Source: Tolypocladium sp. Sup5 PDA-1 (lineage: Eukaryota; Ascomycota; Sordariomycetes; Hypocreales; Ophiocordycipitaceae). Taken from it: 64,000 nucleotides of DNA. The stretch spans positions 558,001-622,000 of the forward strand of contig JPHH03000009.1 of the NCBI GenBank assembly GCA_000750105.3, written 5' to 3'. Shown here in pieces: positions 22,759 through 33,170 of this stretch. Positions within the stretch are counted from its first letter, which is position 1; each line of letters begins with the position of its first letter. A program made the translations under genes and the position numbers. The notes beneath the pieces were generated by a model. The model searched no databases. It was not told the DNA's origin and saw only the letters and a list, made by a program, of their open reading frames with translations.

Positions 22759-23301
22759 TCAACTCTGGGTCTTTGACAATGATCTTTGCGTCTTCGACTC
22801 CTTTTCCAACTCCTCATACGAAGGCGGCTCGTCCCTCACGCTCGCCGTCTCCGGAGCATACACCTCCCGCTCGGCAACCCGCCCGGCGGGATATCTCTCC
22901 ACAACCGGCGGTGGCGGCGCCGCCGGGGCCCATCGCTCTGCGCGGCGGGCCATGCGGTCCTCCCTGCGCATCTGCCTCATGTAGCGCCGCTCCGCCTTGC
23001 GCTGGCAGCCGCCCGACCGTTGTTGCCGCGGGTAGCAGTTGTTGTTGTGGTTGGGGCTGTAGGCTACGTTGGGAGGAGCGTGGTTTGCGTTGCCGGAAGC
23101 GTAGTTTACGTTTGCGTTGGAGGGAGCGTAGCCGTAGGCTGCGTGCTGGCCATGGGCTGCTTGTTGGCCGTAGGCTGCTTGTTGGCCATGGGCCGCTTGC
23201 TGGCCGTAGTATTGTGCGTCTTCGTCCTGTCTCCTGTTCCTCTCGTGGCGGCGAATGGACCGGAGAGCCATGCCAGTGAGGCCGAAGATGAAAAGCACCA
23301 T
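22759..23301 (-). CDS. small hypothetical protein with heptad repeats and PPxY motif
   Basis: A 180-aa frame from the ATG at 23301-23299. The frame is open 67 codons further upstream, but that part is low-quality leader. The N-terminus MVLFIFGLTGMALRSIRRHE is a short hydrophobic segment followed by basic residues, like a signal anchor. Next come about four tandem 7-residue units (GQQAAHG, GQQAAYG, GQQAAHG, GQHAAYG), an Asn-rich stretch, a basic RRYMRQMRREDRMARRAERW region and a C-terminal PPSYEELEKE. The last is a PPxY motif of the kind bound by WW domains of Rsp5/Nedd4 ubiquitin ligases. Family not recognised; a membrane-associated Rsp5 adaptor or substrate is one inference. Confidence 0.6.
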   Translation of the reverse strand: MVLFIFGLTGMALRSIRRHERNRRQDEDAQYYGQQAAHGQQAAYGQQAAHGQHAAYGYAPSNANVNYASGNANHAPPNVAYSPNHNNNCYPRQQRSGGCQRKAERRYMRQMRREDRMARRAERWAPAAPPPPVVERYPAGRVAEREVYAPETASVRDEPPSYEELEKESKTQRSLSKTQS

Positions 23302-24087
23302 GTCGGCTGGGATTTCCTCCCGAGTGATTGATGAAACGTGTGATGTTTGGGTCGCGACGGTTCTTGGATTCTTGAACAAGGGAAACTTGTGTTGTCTGTT
23401 GTCGCGGAAGTGCAGAAGACTATGGGTATAGGGTAGGTAATCCGTCGGTGAATGGTGGTCTCGGTGTTTGGTAATGTCTCCAGAACAAAGCTCCAATTTC
23501 AACCGAAGCCACCGTCGTACTTATACCCCAGACATCACATCCTTCAGCCCTCACGTTTTCAACCCCCAAGGCAGCCTGCCGTGATGCGAATCCGAGCCAC
23601 GCTGCGTGCGCAGCCTCCTTTCACAGCGACTGCGCCCTCGAATCGACCCCCCGATGCGGCTTAGCCTCGATACCCCGGCCCCAGTCCGGGTTGGCGGCCG
23701 CTCGTGCGGGACCCGCACTCGGCTCCGACATCCGTCCAATGTGCGGGCCACGCACCGCCGTTGGGCGTCGCGCTCGCCAACTCGTCCCGGTACGGAATGG
23801 TTAGAATCCTGGAGCTGGAGGCCTGCCGTGAGGCTCGAATCTGGATGGGTACAGAATGGCGCACTTCCCTGTATTCGCACTCGTCAACTCGTCCACGCAC
23901 GGAATGGCCAGTCTGCCGTGTGGCTCGGGTCTGGCTTCGAATTGCATGTTTCCCTGTATTACAGGGCTACTGACGCTATGGAATGGCCATCTAGATATAC
24001 AACTATGCATTTGAACAAGGTCTGCAGGTAATGAATTACATGAGAATTAGGCTAAGCCAAGACCTTCAAGTCTCCAAGCATCCGCCA
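23302..24087. other. intergenic with a degenerate tandem duplication
   Basis: A 786-nt spacer. Between about 23778 and 23985 two diverged copies of a ~107-nt unit follow each other. Shared blocks are CAACTCGTCC with GGAATGG after it, CTGCCGTG-GGCTCG-TCTGG, and TTCCCTGTATT. No function or coding sequence is evident. Confidence 0.5.
23778..23985. repeat. diverged ~107-nt tandem duplication
   Basis: CAACTCGTCC occurs at 23778 and again at 23885, and later blocks (GGAATGG, CTGCCGTG.GGCTCG, TTCCCTGTATT) follow in the same order in both copies, with small indels. Copies are clearly diverged, so the duplication is not recent. Confidence 0.5.
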
Positions 24088-26459
24088 TTACCGCGACTGC
24101 GACAGCTCCCAGTACGCCCTCAGCAACGCAATGCCCCCAACCTGCGTTTCCACCGTCCGCCCGCGGCCGCGGGTATTCGGGTCATCTGTGCGCCTTGTCA
24201 CGTCCTCGGGCACGGCCTCGCGCCTGAGCTCCGTAGGTCCGTTTGGCACGCGGTTGCTGCTGTTGGGCTGCAGGACGAGGTCCTGGCAGGGCGGCTTCAC
24301 GCTCCGGGTCCCGGGCTCCCACTTGTTCGTGCCCCAGGTCTTGTCCTGCGGGGTGCCCTTGTTGCGGTAGTCCGTAGTGTTGGGCGCCGTGTGATTGATG
24401 CCGTCGTCGCTTACCGTGACGGCAGTGCGGTCTCCGGCTCCCCACCACATGCCGAAGCGGCCTGCGCTGTCGCGAGTCTCCAGAGCGGCGTCGGCGTTGT
24501 GCTTGACCCAGCCGAGATAATTTCCGCACGCCCTGTCGTGGGTTGCCCTGACGCTGCGGTACTCCCGCACGTTGACCGTCATACCGTCTTTGACGCTCAT
24601 GGGCTCGATGGGCGCGCAAAAGGCAGTGAGATGGTGGAAGAAGATGCCCTTGAAGGTCTGCCCATCCTGGGAACACGTCCCGCTCGCATCGCACTGCTCC
24701 TCCAGGATGCCGCCACGGCCGATGCCTCGCCACGGGGCCAACCCACGGCTTGGCTTGTCCACCGGCTTGTTCTTGTCGAGGTTCCAGCCAGTCGCCTTGA
24801 TGACGGACCGGATCAGCCTGTGTCCTTCCTCCAGGTACGACGCGCTGCGGGTGACGGACCACAGGCCCCGCTGGCCCGTCAGGATGACGCCCTGGTTGTA
24901 AGTGTACACCATCTCGTCGCGCTGGTCGCACTCCACGTTGCCGGGCTTGCTCGCGTCGACGTGGAACCCGTCCACGTACAGCCCCTGCTGGTTGGTCATG
25001 TTGACGCCCTTGAGCCACTTGTAGCCCTCGACGGCGGCGGCCAGGTACACGGGGTCCTTGGTGGGGAAGCCCTTGCCGGCAGCCCAGGACTGCTTGAAGG
25101 TATCGTTGGGGAAGTGCTGGTACATGGCGATGGAGGCGGAGATCCACAGCTCGTTGGTGATGGCGTTCTTGTACGGAGTGAGCCTGGGGTTCCAGTTCAT
25201 GCCGCCGTGGCAGAGCTTCGTGTCCCATCCCTCGGTGGCGAGGTCCCAGAATGCGCGCGCGCGGTCCGCAAAGGTGCAGAGCCAGTTGTAGCCCTGCCAC
25301 GACGACGTTTGGATCGCCCGGCCGAGCTGGACGGGGAGGTGCTCGCAGTCGTGCTCCGTGCCGGGGTAGTGCAGCTCGGAATGGAGCTGCAAGAACTTGG
25401 TGGCCTCGAGCCAGCCCAGGACCACCCACAGCATGTCGTCGTAGGCCTTTGAGATGTTAACATCGCCCCGTCTTGGTGAATATGAGGTACACTTACTTGG
25501 TCCTTGATGGCCAGCGCGTTTTGCCCAAAGAAGGAGTGGACGACCTGGGCATAGACCGACGAGATGAGATTCTCCTTTTGCTTCCAGCTGGCATCGCCGC
25601 CGAAGTCGTGGGACGACAGCGACTGCGTCAGGGTCGCCAACATGCCCGACACGACCGTCTCGATGACGGCACCCGTCCAGTCGATGGACGACGGCCAGGT
25701 GCCGTTGACGGCGTCAAAGTAGCTGTTCTGCAGGACCGCGAGGGCGTAGAAGGCATCTTCCAGCACCTGCGTGCCGTTGCCGGCGGCATCGGCACGATCC
25801 GACACCTCTCTGGAAATGGGTGAATGAACAGGCTCGCTCACTTTCAAGTAGCCAGGAGGCATTTTATCGAGGTCGTCGTGGGAAATGGCTGAATCAACAG
25901 GCTCGCTCACTTTCAAGTAGCCAGGAGGCATTTTATCGAGGTCGTCGCGGGAAATGGGTGAGTGAACAGACTCGCTCTCCTTCAAGTAGCCAGGGGGCAT
26001 TTTGTCGAGGTCATCTTTCAAGTAGCCAGGGGGCATTTTAAGGAGGTCGTCGCGGGAAATAGGTGAGTGAATAGACTCGCTCTCCTTCAAGTAGCCAGGG
26101 GGCATTTTGTCGAGGTCGTCTTTCAAGTAGCCAGGGGGCATTTTATCGAGGTCGTCGCGGGAAATGGGCGAGTGAACAGGTGAGTGAACAGACTCGTCCT
26201 CTTTCAAGTAGCCAGGGGGCATTTTATCGAGGTCGTCGCGGGAAATGGGTGAGTGAGCAGACTCGCTCTCCTTCAAGTAGCCAGGGGGCATTTTATCGAG
26301 GTCGTCGCGGGAAATGGGTGAATCAACAGGCTCGCAGTCATCGCGGACGACGCCGGGAGGGCACAGTTCCCTCAAGTAGCCAGGGGGCAATTTAAGGGCA
26401 ACGACGGACTGCGCGATCAGGACGCCGGCGAGGCATCCGGCGAGCAGACGGCGCGCCAT
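24088..26459 (-). CDS. secreted GH76 alpha-1,6-mannanase-like enzyme with N-terminal tandem repeats
   Basis: Exons 26459-25497 and 25446-24088 give 773 aa. The 50-nt intron starts GTAAGT and ends AAG. A clear signal peptide (MARRLLAGCLAGVLIAQSVV, cleavage after ALA-type residues near 21) is followed by nine PPGYL[KR] units, the repeat proper covering residues 54-218. The catalytic GH76 domain runs from about 230 to 700. The paired catalytic Asp lie in AYDDMLW (D324-D325), right at the exon junction, and GMNWNP, ITNELW and GVILTGQRGLW are GH76 landmarks. Family members (Dfg5/Dcw1, fungal mannanases) act on alpha-1,6-mannan or GPI glycans in the wall. I see no C-terminal GPI signal, so the enzyme is probably released. 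It is the nearest gene to the GAG block. Confidence 0.9.
25806..26300 (-). repeat. in-gene tandem repeat, 69-nt unit (23 residues)
   Basis: Eight units of the form L-D-K-M-P-P-G-Y-L-K plus a linker, residues 54-218 of the GH76 protein. Five are full 23-residue units (linker ESESVHSPISRDD or close), one is 27 residues (HSP duplicated) and two are 12-residue short units (only DD between PPGYLK and the next LDK). A ninth, divergent LPPGYLREL lies at the mature N-terminus. Copies are nearly identical at DNA level, which suggests recent slippage or unequal exchange. Confidence 0.9.
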
Positions 26460-29400
26460 GGTGAGTCGCCGAGGTGAGTTGCCAAAGAGAGTTGCCGCCG
26501 AGGGAAGCTGATCTAGAAGACAGACCTGAGACTCTTAACCAAGATGGGGTAAACTGACAGCGGGAAAGGCGCTGTTTTTGTTGTCGCGATGTCCAGCATT
26601 CCACCGTTGGAGACGCCCGGCGGCGTGGGAATTGCGCCCAAGCAAACGAGCACGAGCACGGACAACGGTGGACGGAGCCAAGGGGCGTAGCTGGCTGAAT
26701 GCAGACAACAATGAGGGGTTTATGGCTATTGAGTGTATTCATGGCAGAAGACCCGGGGCCATATGCAGCTTGCTTCTTCTTTCGGCGGCACGGGTGCATG
26801 AGTTGCGCTGAGGGGGGAATCCTGCTGATTGTTCCTGGCAGGGGATCTAACAGCTTGTCATCTACCGTGTATGTAGGATCGTCGATGGCCCGGGCCCCGG
26901 GGTCGCGTGGCGCCGAAGCCACCCCCGCTACAGCCTACATACGGCGGTTGCAACCCCAGAGGGCCCGGATACAAATCATGGGGTAGCGATCACGGGCGCT
27001 TGCTTCAATCTATCGGGGAGTCTATCGGGGCGCAGCCGTGCTTCGTTTTCGGGTCATATGGCGGTGCGTGGGCCGCGAGTTGCACTTCCGTCGGGTGACG
27101 GGGCCACCACGCGCGCAGCCGCATCGTCCATCGAGTCGACGTCGAGCCTCGTGCGCACTGCGCAGTCACCCGAGATCGAACGCGGCCGTTGCCCACGCTG
27201 CCCTGAGCACCGCCGGCAAACATGGCGGCGGTTGGCCCGCACTGAGATGCGCACAGTAGCTTGCCGGCGCCCCTTGGCGTTGGCTTTCAGCGACCAACCA
27301 GGAATACGACAGATCGCATTGGTCGAACGGGCTTGCGGGCCAAACAAAAGTGGAATGCACATCCGGCAGATGTAGCTGATAGTGGCGTGCACGAGTATAT
27401 ACGTGGATTCCTGAACGTGGCACGATAGTGCGAGTAGCTTTTCGCCGTTGGTGAGCCCAACCGCATGGCAACCGTGCTGCCGGTAGGAATACGTACCCCT
27501 GGGATAGGCTCGATTGAAGCCGTTATCATTTCTCTTAACCATCCGGTCCCTCTACCCCATCCAACCGCTCCTTTTATATTCGTAAACCCAACCCAAAGTA
27601 GCGAAGCCGGTCCTTTTCAGGTTTACCCAACCAACCGCTCCTCTTATAGCTAGTTATACACTACCCAAGGTAGGTACCGTGAGCCTTTAACCCGTCCAAC
27701 CGCTCCATTTATGATTCCAAAATGAACGCAAGTATGTTTTCGTGGCTGGACTGGGGCAAAGGCCCTTGTTCGCGACTGTCCTACGATACTCAAGAAACTC
27801 GTCCTGGGCCCAACACGCGGCTTGGGCCGCAACAGAATAGAAACCAAATGCGGAAATGCGCACATTAAAGGAAAAACGCAAGGCCCTTATCCAGAGCAAG
27901 TCGAGGCATCATTTTCGCGGCATTGCGACGTTGCATCGCTACCTGACGTACGGTTAGGGGGCCAAGTCTGCGAGAGACGCCCATCCTGGGCTCTTGCATC
28001 GGCCCCTTTGGGTTGGATGTACGAAGTATGAAACGTCAAGGAGTGGTTGGATGGGTAAACGGCCCGTAACCATCCTACAATACTACGATCTCTCTGGGCA
28101 TCAGCGCACACGACCAAATTGCCGCCGCAGCACGTTTCGTTGCAGGTAAACCAAAGAGCAGTTCGTAATCTAGAGGTCGTGCGCTTCCCACTGACCTTAT
28201 ATTTGAAGACATGACCCCCAATTGCCATGGCTGATCCGTCATACTGGCGAAAGCTGGTCAGAATCCCCGGGCAAGTCGGACCACATCCTTTGCTCTCCGT
28301 CAGCTGGGCCGAGCTCAACTGAGCTCAGTATCAAGCACCTCAATCAAGCACCTCGAGAAGAATTGTACCAGATAGTTGAGGGATTAGAGTCTGGTGGCTG
28401 GATCGAGCATCTCCCGACGTCCGCATCGGCCGGCACGATGCCCTGTGTCGGAAGCACCACTTGCCACGTGCCACACCAGAAGATGGGCAAGCTGCATGAC
28501 CAGGTCCGGGAACTACCTAGTTGCTGCATCGCCGCGCGTGTTTCGGCCTCGATAACCTATTGGAGCTCTCTACCTCGCCCAATCGTCGACCTCTGTCGGT
28601 AGTCTCGATGGCAGCATCGACACTATGGCCGCTCATCGACGACGCTTGGATACCGTCTAGACAGTTCCTGGCCTGGCTCTTGGTCCGTGAGGGCGCATTT
28701 AGAAGTCGTACGCCGTTGCAGAAGCGCCACTAGTGGCTCCGAATATGCCTCTGACAACTCAATTTCTGACTCTACCGTTGAAACGTCGACGGCAGGGCTG
28801 CATCTGCTCATGGATGTCTCAGACGGCCGCTGTAGCTTGGTACCCGAGCTTCGGGGACACCTTCGGAGCTGAACATGGCACTGCATCTTCTGTTCTGTTT
28901 GTCTCATCAACTCTTACGGGCTTTGACCGAGTTCCTCATCAATGCTACAGCCGGTACACGTAGGTATCCCTATGGTCCAAAGCTGGGTTCGCTTCCGCCA
29001 CTGGTACCATAGACAGGAGTATTGTTGAGATTTGAGTGCACAATGTGTCGCATGCTCACGAGTAACTCGGAAATCTCATGGTGCATATGTCCATCCAAGG
29101 AGCATCTCATTTAATAACTCGCTGTTCAATGTCTAGTTTTTGGTGCTTGGTAGGCACGTTGTACCATCGCCAGTTGCGACTATCGTTCGCTCTAACAACA
29201 AATTGCCGCAATGTATTCGCAATGAGTGTAGTATATAACTACCATACTCGCCAGACTGGTAGTATCAAAGAAGGGAGGGTTTCCAGGGTCAGTACTGTCA
29301 GCGGTTGGAAGCAAGGGTTATGAATTACAACAGACTGATGGGCACGCTAGCCATTACCATGCACTGCTATTGCGTAGAATATTGATGATTTTTCTATAAG

Positions 29401-30961
29401 AAACATCTACCATTATCTCGAGCCTGGCTGAGTGTAATATCTGCGTAAATATAGCATGTGGCGCATACGTTGTCTTCAACGTTCGCATGGGAGGCTGACG
29501 TGTCCGCTCGCACTTTTGCAACCTCAACCTGAAAACAGGCCGCTACCTAATAGCATGGACTGCTGAGAACTCAATACTAGAAGCGACTGATCTTTTCTTT
29601 TGCCATGCCGTGCGCTCCTCATGCGGCTTTAAAACATGAACACGCACAGCTTTTCTTAACCTTTTGGTCCAGCTGGCCGTTCTTCGTATGTAACCGCATG
29701 CGTAGAACAGTCACACTACTCATTAACGCCAACGGCTTTTTGCGCTCTTATGGGTAGAAATTCGCGTCGATTGAACTGCGTTTACAGTAAAATACCCGTA
29801 TATATACTAGTTACGTGCATGATGAAATCCCCGGGCACAAGCATCAACTCCAAGCAGCGTGGGTTGAATTTTGTCAGGTAAGTTTTCAAGACTTGGCGTT
29901 TGTACGCAGGCTGCGTTTCCTTTTACAACCTGACGCCGGGCAAGAGGTATGTGATAAACGAAGAACACCAACTTCCCATCAGACTATGCATGAGTTTAGA
30001 TCTAGGAGGAAAGTGCCCGAAAAGGTTGTCTCTTACAACGTCATTAATTAGTCAGCCACACAGAGGTGGAAGTGGAAGTGAAGATCCAGTTACGTTCCTA
30101 TAAATAGTAGTCATGTGTCTCGAGACGCGGCTGCCAACGGCGGCTCCATATGCAGTGTAACCAACGCCGCAACTTGAGGCTGGACTGACACTGCCCCATA
30201 CCCTAGAACATGTATGCACAATATCGCCGTGCTGGCGAGACTTTACCCAACGTAGTCATTATCTACGCTGCGTAAACTCCGTATCGTTCCGTTGAAGATT
30301 GCCCAAGTCGGAATGGGCAACCCCCGAATGGGTCTTTGTCCCTTGTTATCTCGCTCTCTCATCAGTGGACATGGAGGCGTGACAGTCGACGTGTAAAAGC
30401 CCTCAGCTGGGGGCTGAGCACGTGGGTCAGACGTTCCTCGTGCATGCAGGCGAACGGTTTTTTTATACCGCAGCTGAAAAACTTCCTGGCATGTTGCCTG
30501 TTGAGACACTGCGTGAGACACGAAGGCTGCATGTGCGGAGCTGACGCCCCGGACCGAATCCCGGCCCCGCCACGGAGATACTCATCTGCCCCTGACCTGG
30601 TCGAACATGACAGCTTCTACGGATAATATTCAAGACACTGATCTGAATCACCAGCCCTACCAGCAGCAGTCACGCAATGCACTTCAACATTTCAGGTACG
30701 TACATGCAAGCAATCTTCAACACAGTAGATACAAGGGAGCAAGCCATAGAAGACGAGTCGGCGTACATTTGCAAAATACGCACCAAGGAGATCACCGAGG
30801 CTGAGTCTCTCCGAAACTACCACGTGTTTCCCTACCGTTCGAACAATGTGCAAATTCAAATTATTTATTCAGAAATGGTCATTAAACCTGTAAATATCGG
30901 TCTTGCTTCATATGCCACTGGCGGCCGTCTGCCGCTTTCATCATTCCTGTCCCTCTCTTCC
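26460..30961. other. 4.5 kb gene-free region
   Basis: The second half is lower in GC than the flanking genes. No reading frame here exceeds about 160 codons or shows a domain. Three direct repeats lie at 27561, 27631 and 27696. I looked for transposase, reverse transcriptase and tRNA and found none; the region could contain an RNA gene or a decayed element that cannot be recognised by eye. Confidence 0.5.
27561..27712. repeat. three copies of CCAACCGCTCCNNTTAT
   Basis: Copies start at 27561, 27631 and 27696 (spacing 70 and 65). They differ only at two positions (TT, TC, AT), while the spacers between them are unrelated except for short CCCAA runs. Role unknown. Confidence 0.6.
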
Positions 30962-33170
30962 TTATAGCGTGACTGGCGTCAACAAAGTCACCGTCACTGG
31001 CTGGCCAGACATCTTGACCCACTGGATGGGCGGCTCGCTACCCACCTTGTCCAGCGTGGAAGTGCCACCCGTCGCCAGGACAAGACCGCTGGGGAAGGTC
31101 ACAGGGACGGGGACGCTGCAGGTATTGCCCTTGGTTGTGACGGTAACAGACGCGATGGTCTTTCCATCGGTGGCATAGTTGTAGGCTGCCTTTGGCTGGC
31201 AGCCATCCAGGGTCTGGCGGTTGATAAAGTACGCGGCGATGTCGTCGTGCTTCAGCGATGTGATGGGCCAGTTTGTCAGGCGGTACATCTCTTGGGTGAC
31301 GGTCTCGACCCAGCTCATGATCAAAGACATCTTGCCGGTTTGAGAGCCGACAGTGATGGTGTCCACGTCGGTCTGGCGCATGTTGGCTTGGTGGAACATG
31401 TAGGCATCAGACTGGAGCCCCAGGAGATACCGGGTGTTGGTCGCACGGGCGTCGTTGAGCAGCGAGGTAAAGTCGCCTTGGCCAGCAGACGTATCCTTCC
31501 ACTCTTGAACAGTGCAGTCGGCCTTGTCGCAGTTGTAGTAAATGGTGGTGGCAAAACGGGGGACGATGGTGATGCCCTCGCGGCCGTTGACGGCGGCCGT
31601 GCTGGCGAGGGCCCAGTACTTGTTCTGCTGGTTGCGCAGGATGGGCCGGGTGTTGTCGCCCACGACATAGATGATTCCGTTGTCCGTCCAGGCCTTGATG
31701 GCATCGGCGTTGTGCAAGCCGGTGATGGCCGGGGGGATGATGCCCTTTGGCGAGAACCTGGTGGCCTGGTCGATGCCCATCTGCTTCAGCCAAGCTTGGT
31801 TGAAGGCAATCTCGCGAGAGGCATCGTTGTAGGTGGCGTTGTTCAGCTCCTCGTGACTGAAAGTGTGGGAGACATGGGCAAAGGCGTTGAGGTTGGCCTT
31901 TGTCAGGAACCATGCGGCCAAATCGTTCAACTTGGCGCAGTTTTGCGTCCATCCATACTTCTGCCACTCGGCAGGCCACAGGTCAGCGCCAGTCCCAGGA
32001 GGCTTCATGAACTCGAGAGGAGTATCGGGTGGGGAGGTATAGTCGACGGCATAGGGAGGCTTGCAGAGAGTGGGACCATTTGGGGTGTCAACGGCATCGA
32101 TAATGTCGCCGTTGCCGTTGTGCCCCATCTCGAGCCAGAAGTCAGAGCCCGCCGGCAAGCGGGCGTTGAGGTTCTTCTGCCAAGTTACATGAGCGTTGAG
32201 GTCACCAACCCGGCATTTGAACGTGGTGCCATTGGGCTTATACAGGTCCGTGTTGAGATGAATGTCATCGACCTGGGCGTTGAGATGGACCTTGCGCTTG
32301 CCAGAGAACACACTGCGAGTCATCCAGTGGATGTATGAGTGCTGCAGGTAGTTGGTGGTTGCAGACCAGTCGGGAGCCCAGCTGATGAACCAGACCATCT
32401 GCTGGCGCCCTTCAAGGCTGTTGATGACAGCAGCAGTTGTCTTGGTCTTGAAGTTGCCAGCAGGCTCGAAGCTGGCAAATTCCCAAGTTGTGTTGGACTG
32501 GGTGATGGTAGCCGGGTAGTGCCAGAGTCCCTGGGTGGTGACGCCCGCGTTGCTATATCATGTCAGCTCCTGTGACACGTTCGAAGTGGTGGCGTGATGG
32601 GACCAAGACACTTACGCCTTGAGGTTCGCACCAGGGAACGCGGTAATGTTGGAGAAGCTGATCTTTTGCTCTACACCGGCGTCACAGCAGCCGGCGCCGG
32701 GAATTGCGGTGGTGACACCTTCAAATGCGAGTTAGCAAGACGGAGTTACGACACACCTTGGTTGTACGTAGATGCTTACCGAAATCGGGACCAGGATACT
32801 CATTAATACGAACCATGCGCACCTTGAAAGCCGCCTGATACGCATGGATCTGAGACCACTGCTGGGTGGTAATGGCACTGCCCCAAGTGCCATTGACGTC
32901 GTAGGAGACGTCGCTGATGGTGATGATGCCGCCGTAGCGACCTTGGGTAAGGGACGAGTTCAGGGTGGGCAAAGCAGTGCCTGCCTGGGGGACAAGAAGC
33001 TTCTCGTAAGGGATTCCGTAGCCGTCAAGGCCGAGTGTGGCCTGCTGAGCATCGGCATCGTTGCGAGCGATGATCAGGACAGTGCTGTCGACAGTGATGG
33101 CAGCAGCGGCGAGGGAGCCCCCGAGAGCCCAGATGGTGCCGATGACACCGGAGAGGTTGTGTAAAAGCAT
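30962..33170 (-). CDS. agd3: Agd3-like exopolysaccharide deacetylase (CE18), GAG cluster
   Basis: Exons 33170-32780, 32718-32616 and 32552-30962 give 694 aa. Donors are GTAAGC and GTAAGT, acceptors AAG and TAG. A signal peptide (MLLHNLSGVIGTIWALGGSL) begins the protein. The N-terminal third (IIARNDADAQQATLGLDGYG) is the beta-rich part expected to hold the carbohydrate-binding module. The metal-dependent deacetylase domain carries NAQVDDIHLNT (D260-D261) and AHVSHTFSHEEL (H394-x3-H398), the acid and His-x3-His metal site expected of this family. Agd3 of A. fumigatus removes acetyl groups from GalNAc in secreted galactosaminogalactan and so makes it cationic and adhesive. The A. fumigatus protein is longer at the N-terminus. 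This gene is divergent from ega3. A start 14 codons upstream (33212) is possible but spoils the signal peptide. Confidence 0.9.

Noticed and set aside
24031..25452. 473-codon plus-strand frame opposite the GH76 gene
   Set aside because: Shadow of GH76; composition is that of antisense translation (Val/Gly/Leu/Asp) and no motif is present.
25806..26390. Kex2-processed peptide precursor (RiPP or pheromone type) in the GH76 N-terminal repeats
   Set aside because: The repeat has no KR or RR dibasic sites between units; only single Lys/Arg occur, and a full enzyme domain follows.
28222..28910. Cluster of 60-126 codon frames in the gene-free interval as a transposon relic
   Set aside because: No transposase, reverse transcriptase or terminal repeat signature is visible in either strand.
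30520..30580. tRNA-like 3' end (ACCGAATCC resembling a B box)
   Set aside because: The T-arm cannot pair properly and no matching acceptor, D-arm or anticodon arm is found upstream.
31247..32338. 363-codon plus-strand frame opposite agd3
   Set aside because: Shadow of agd3 with no recognisable domain.
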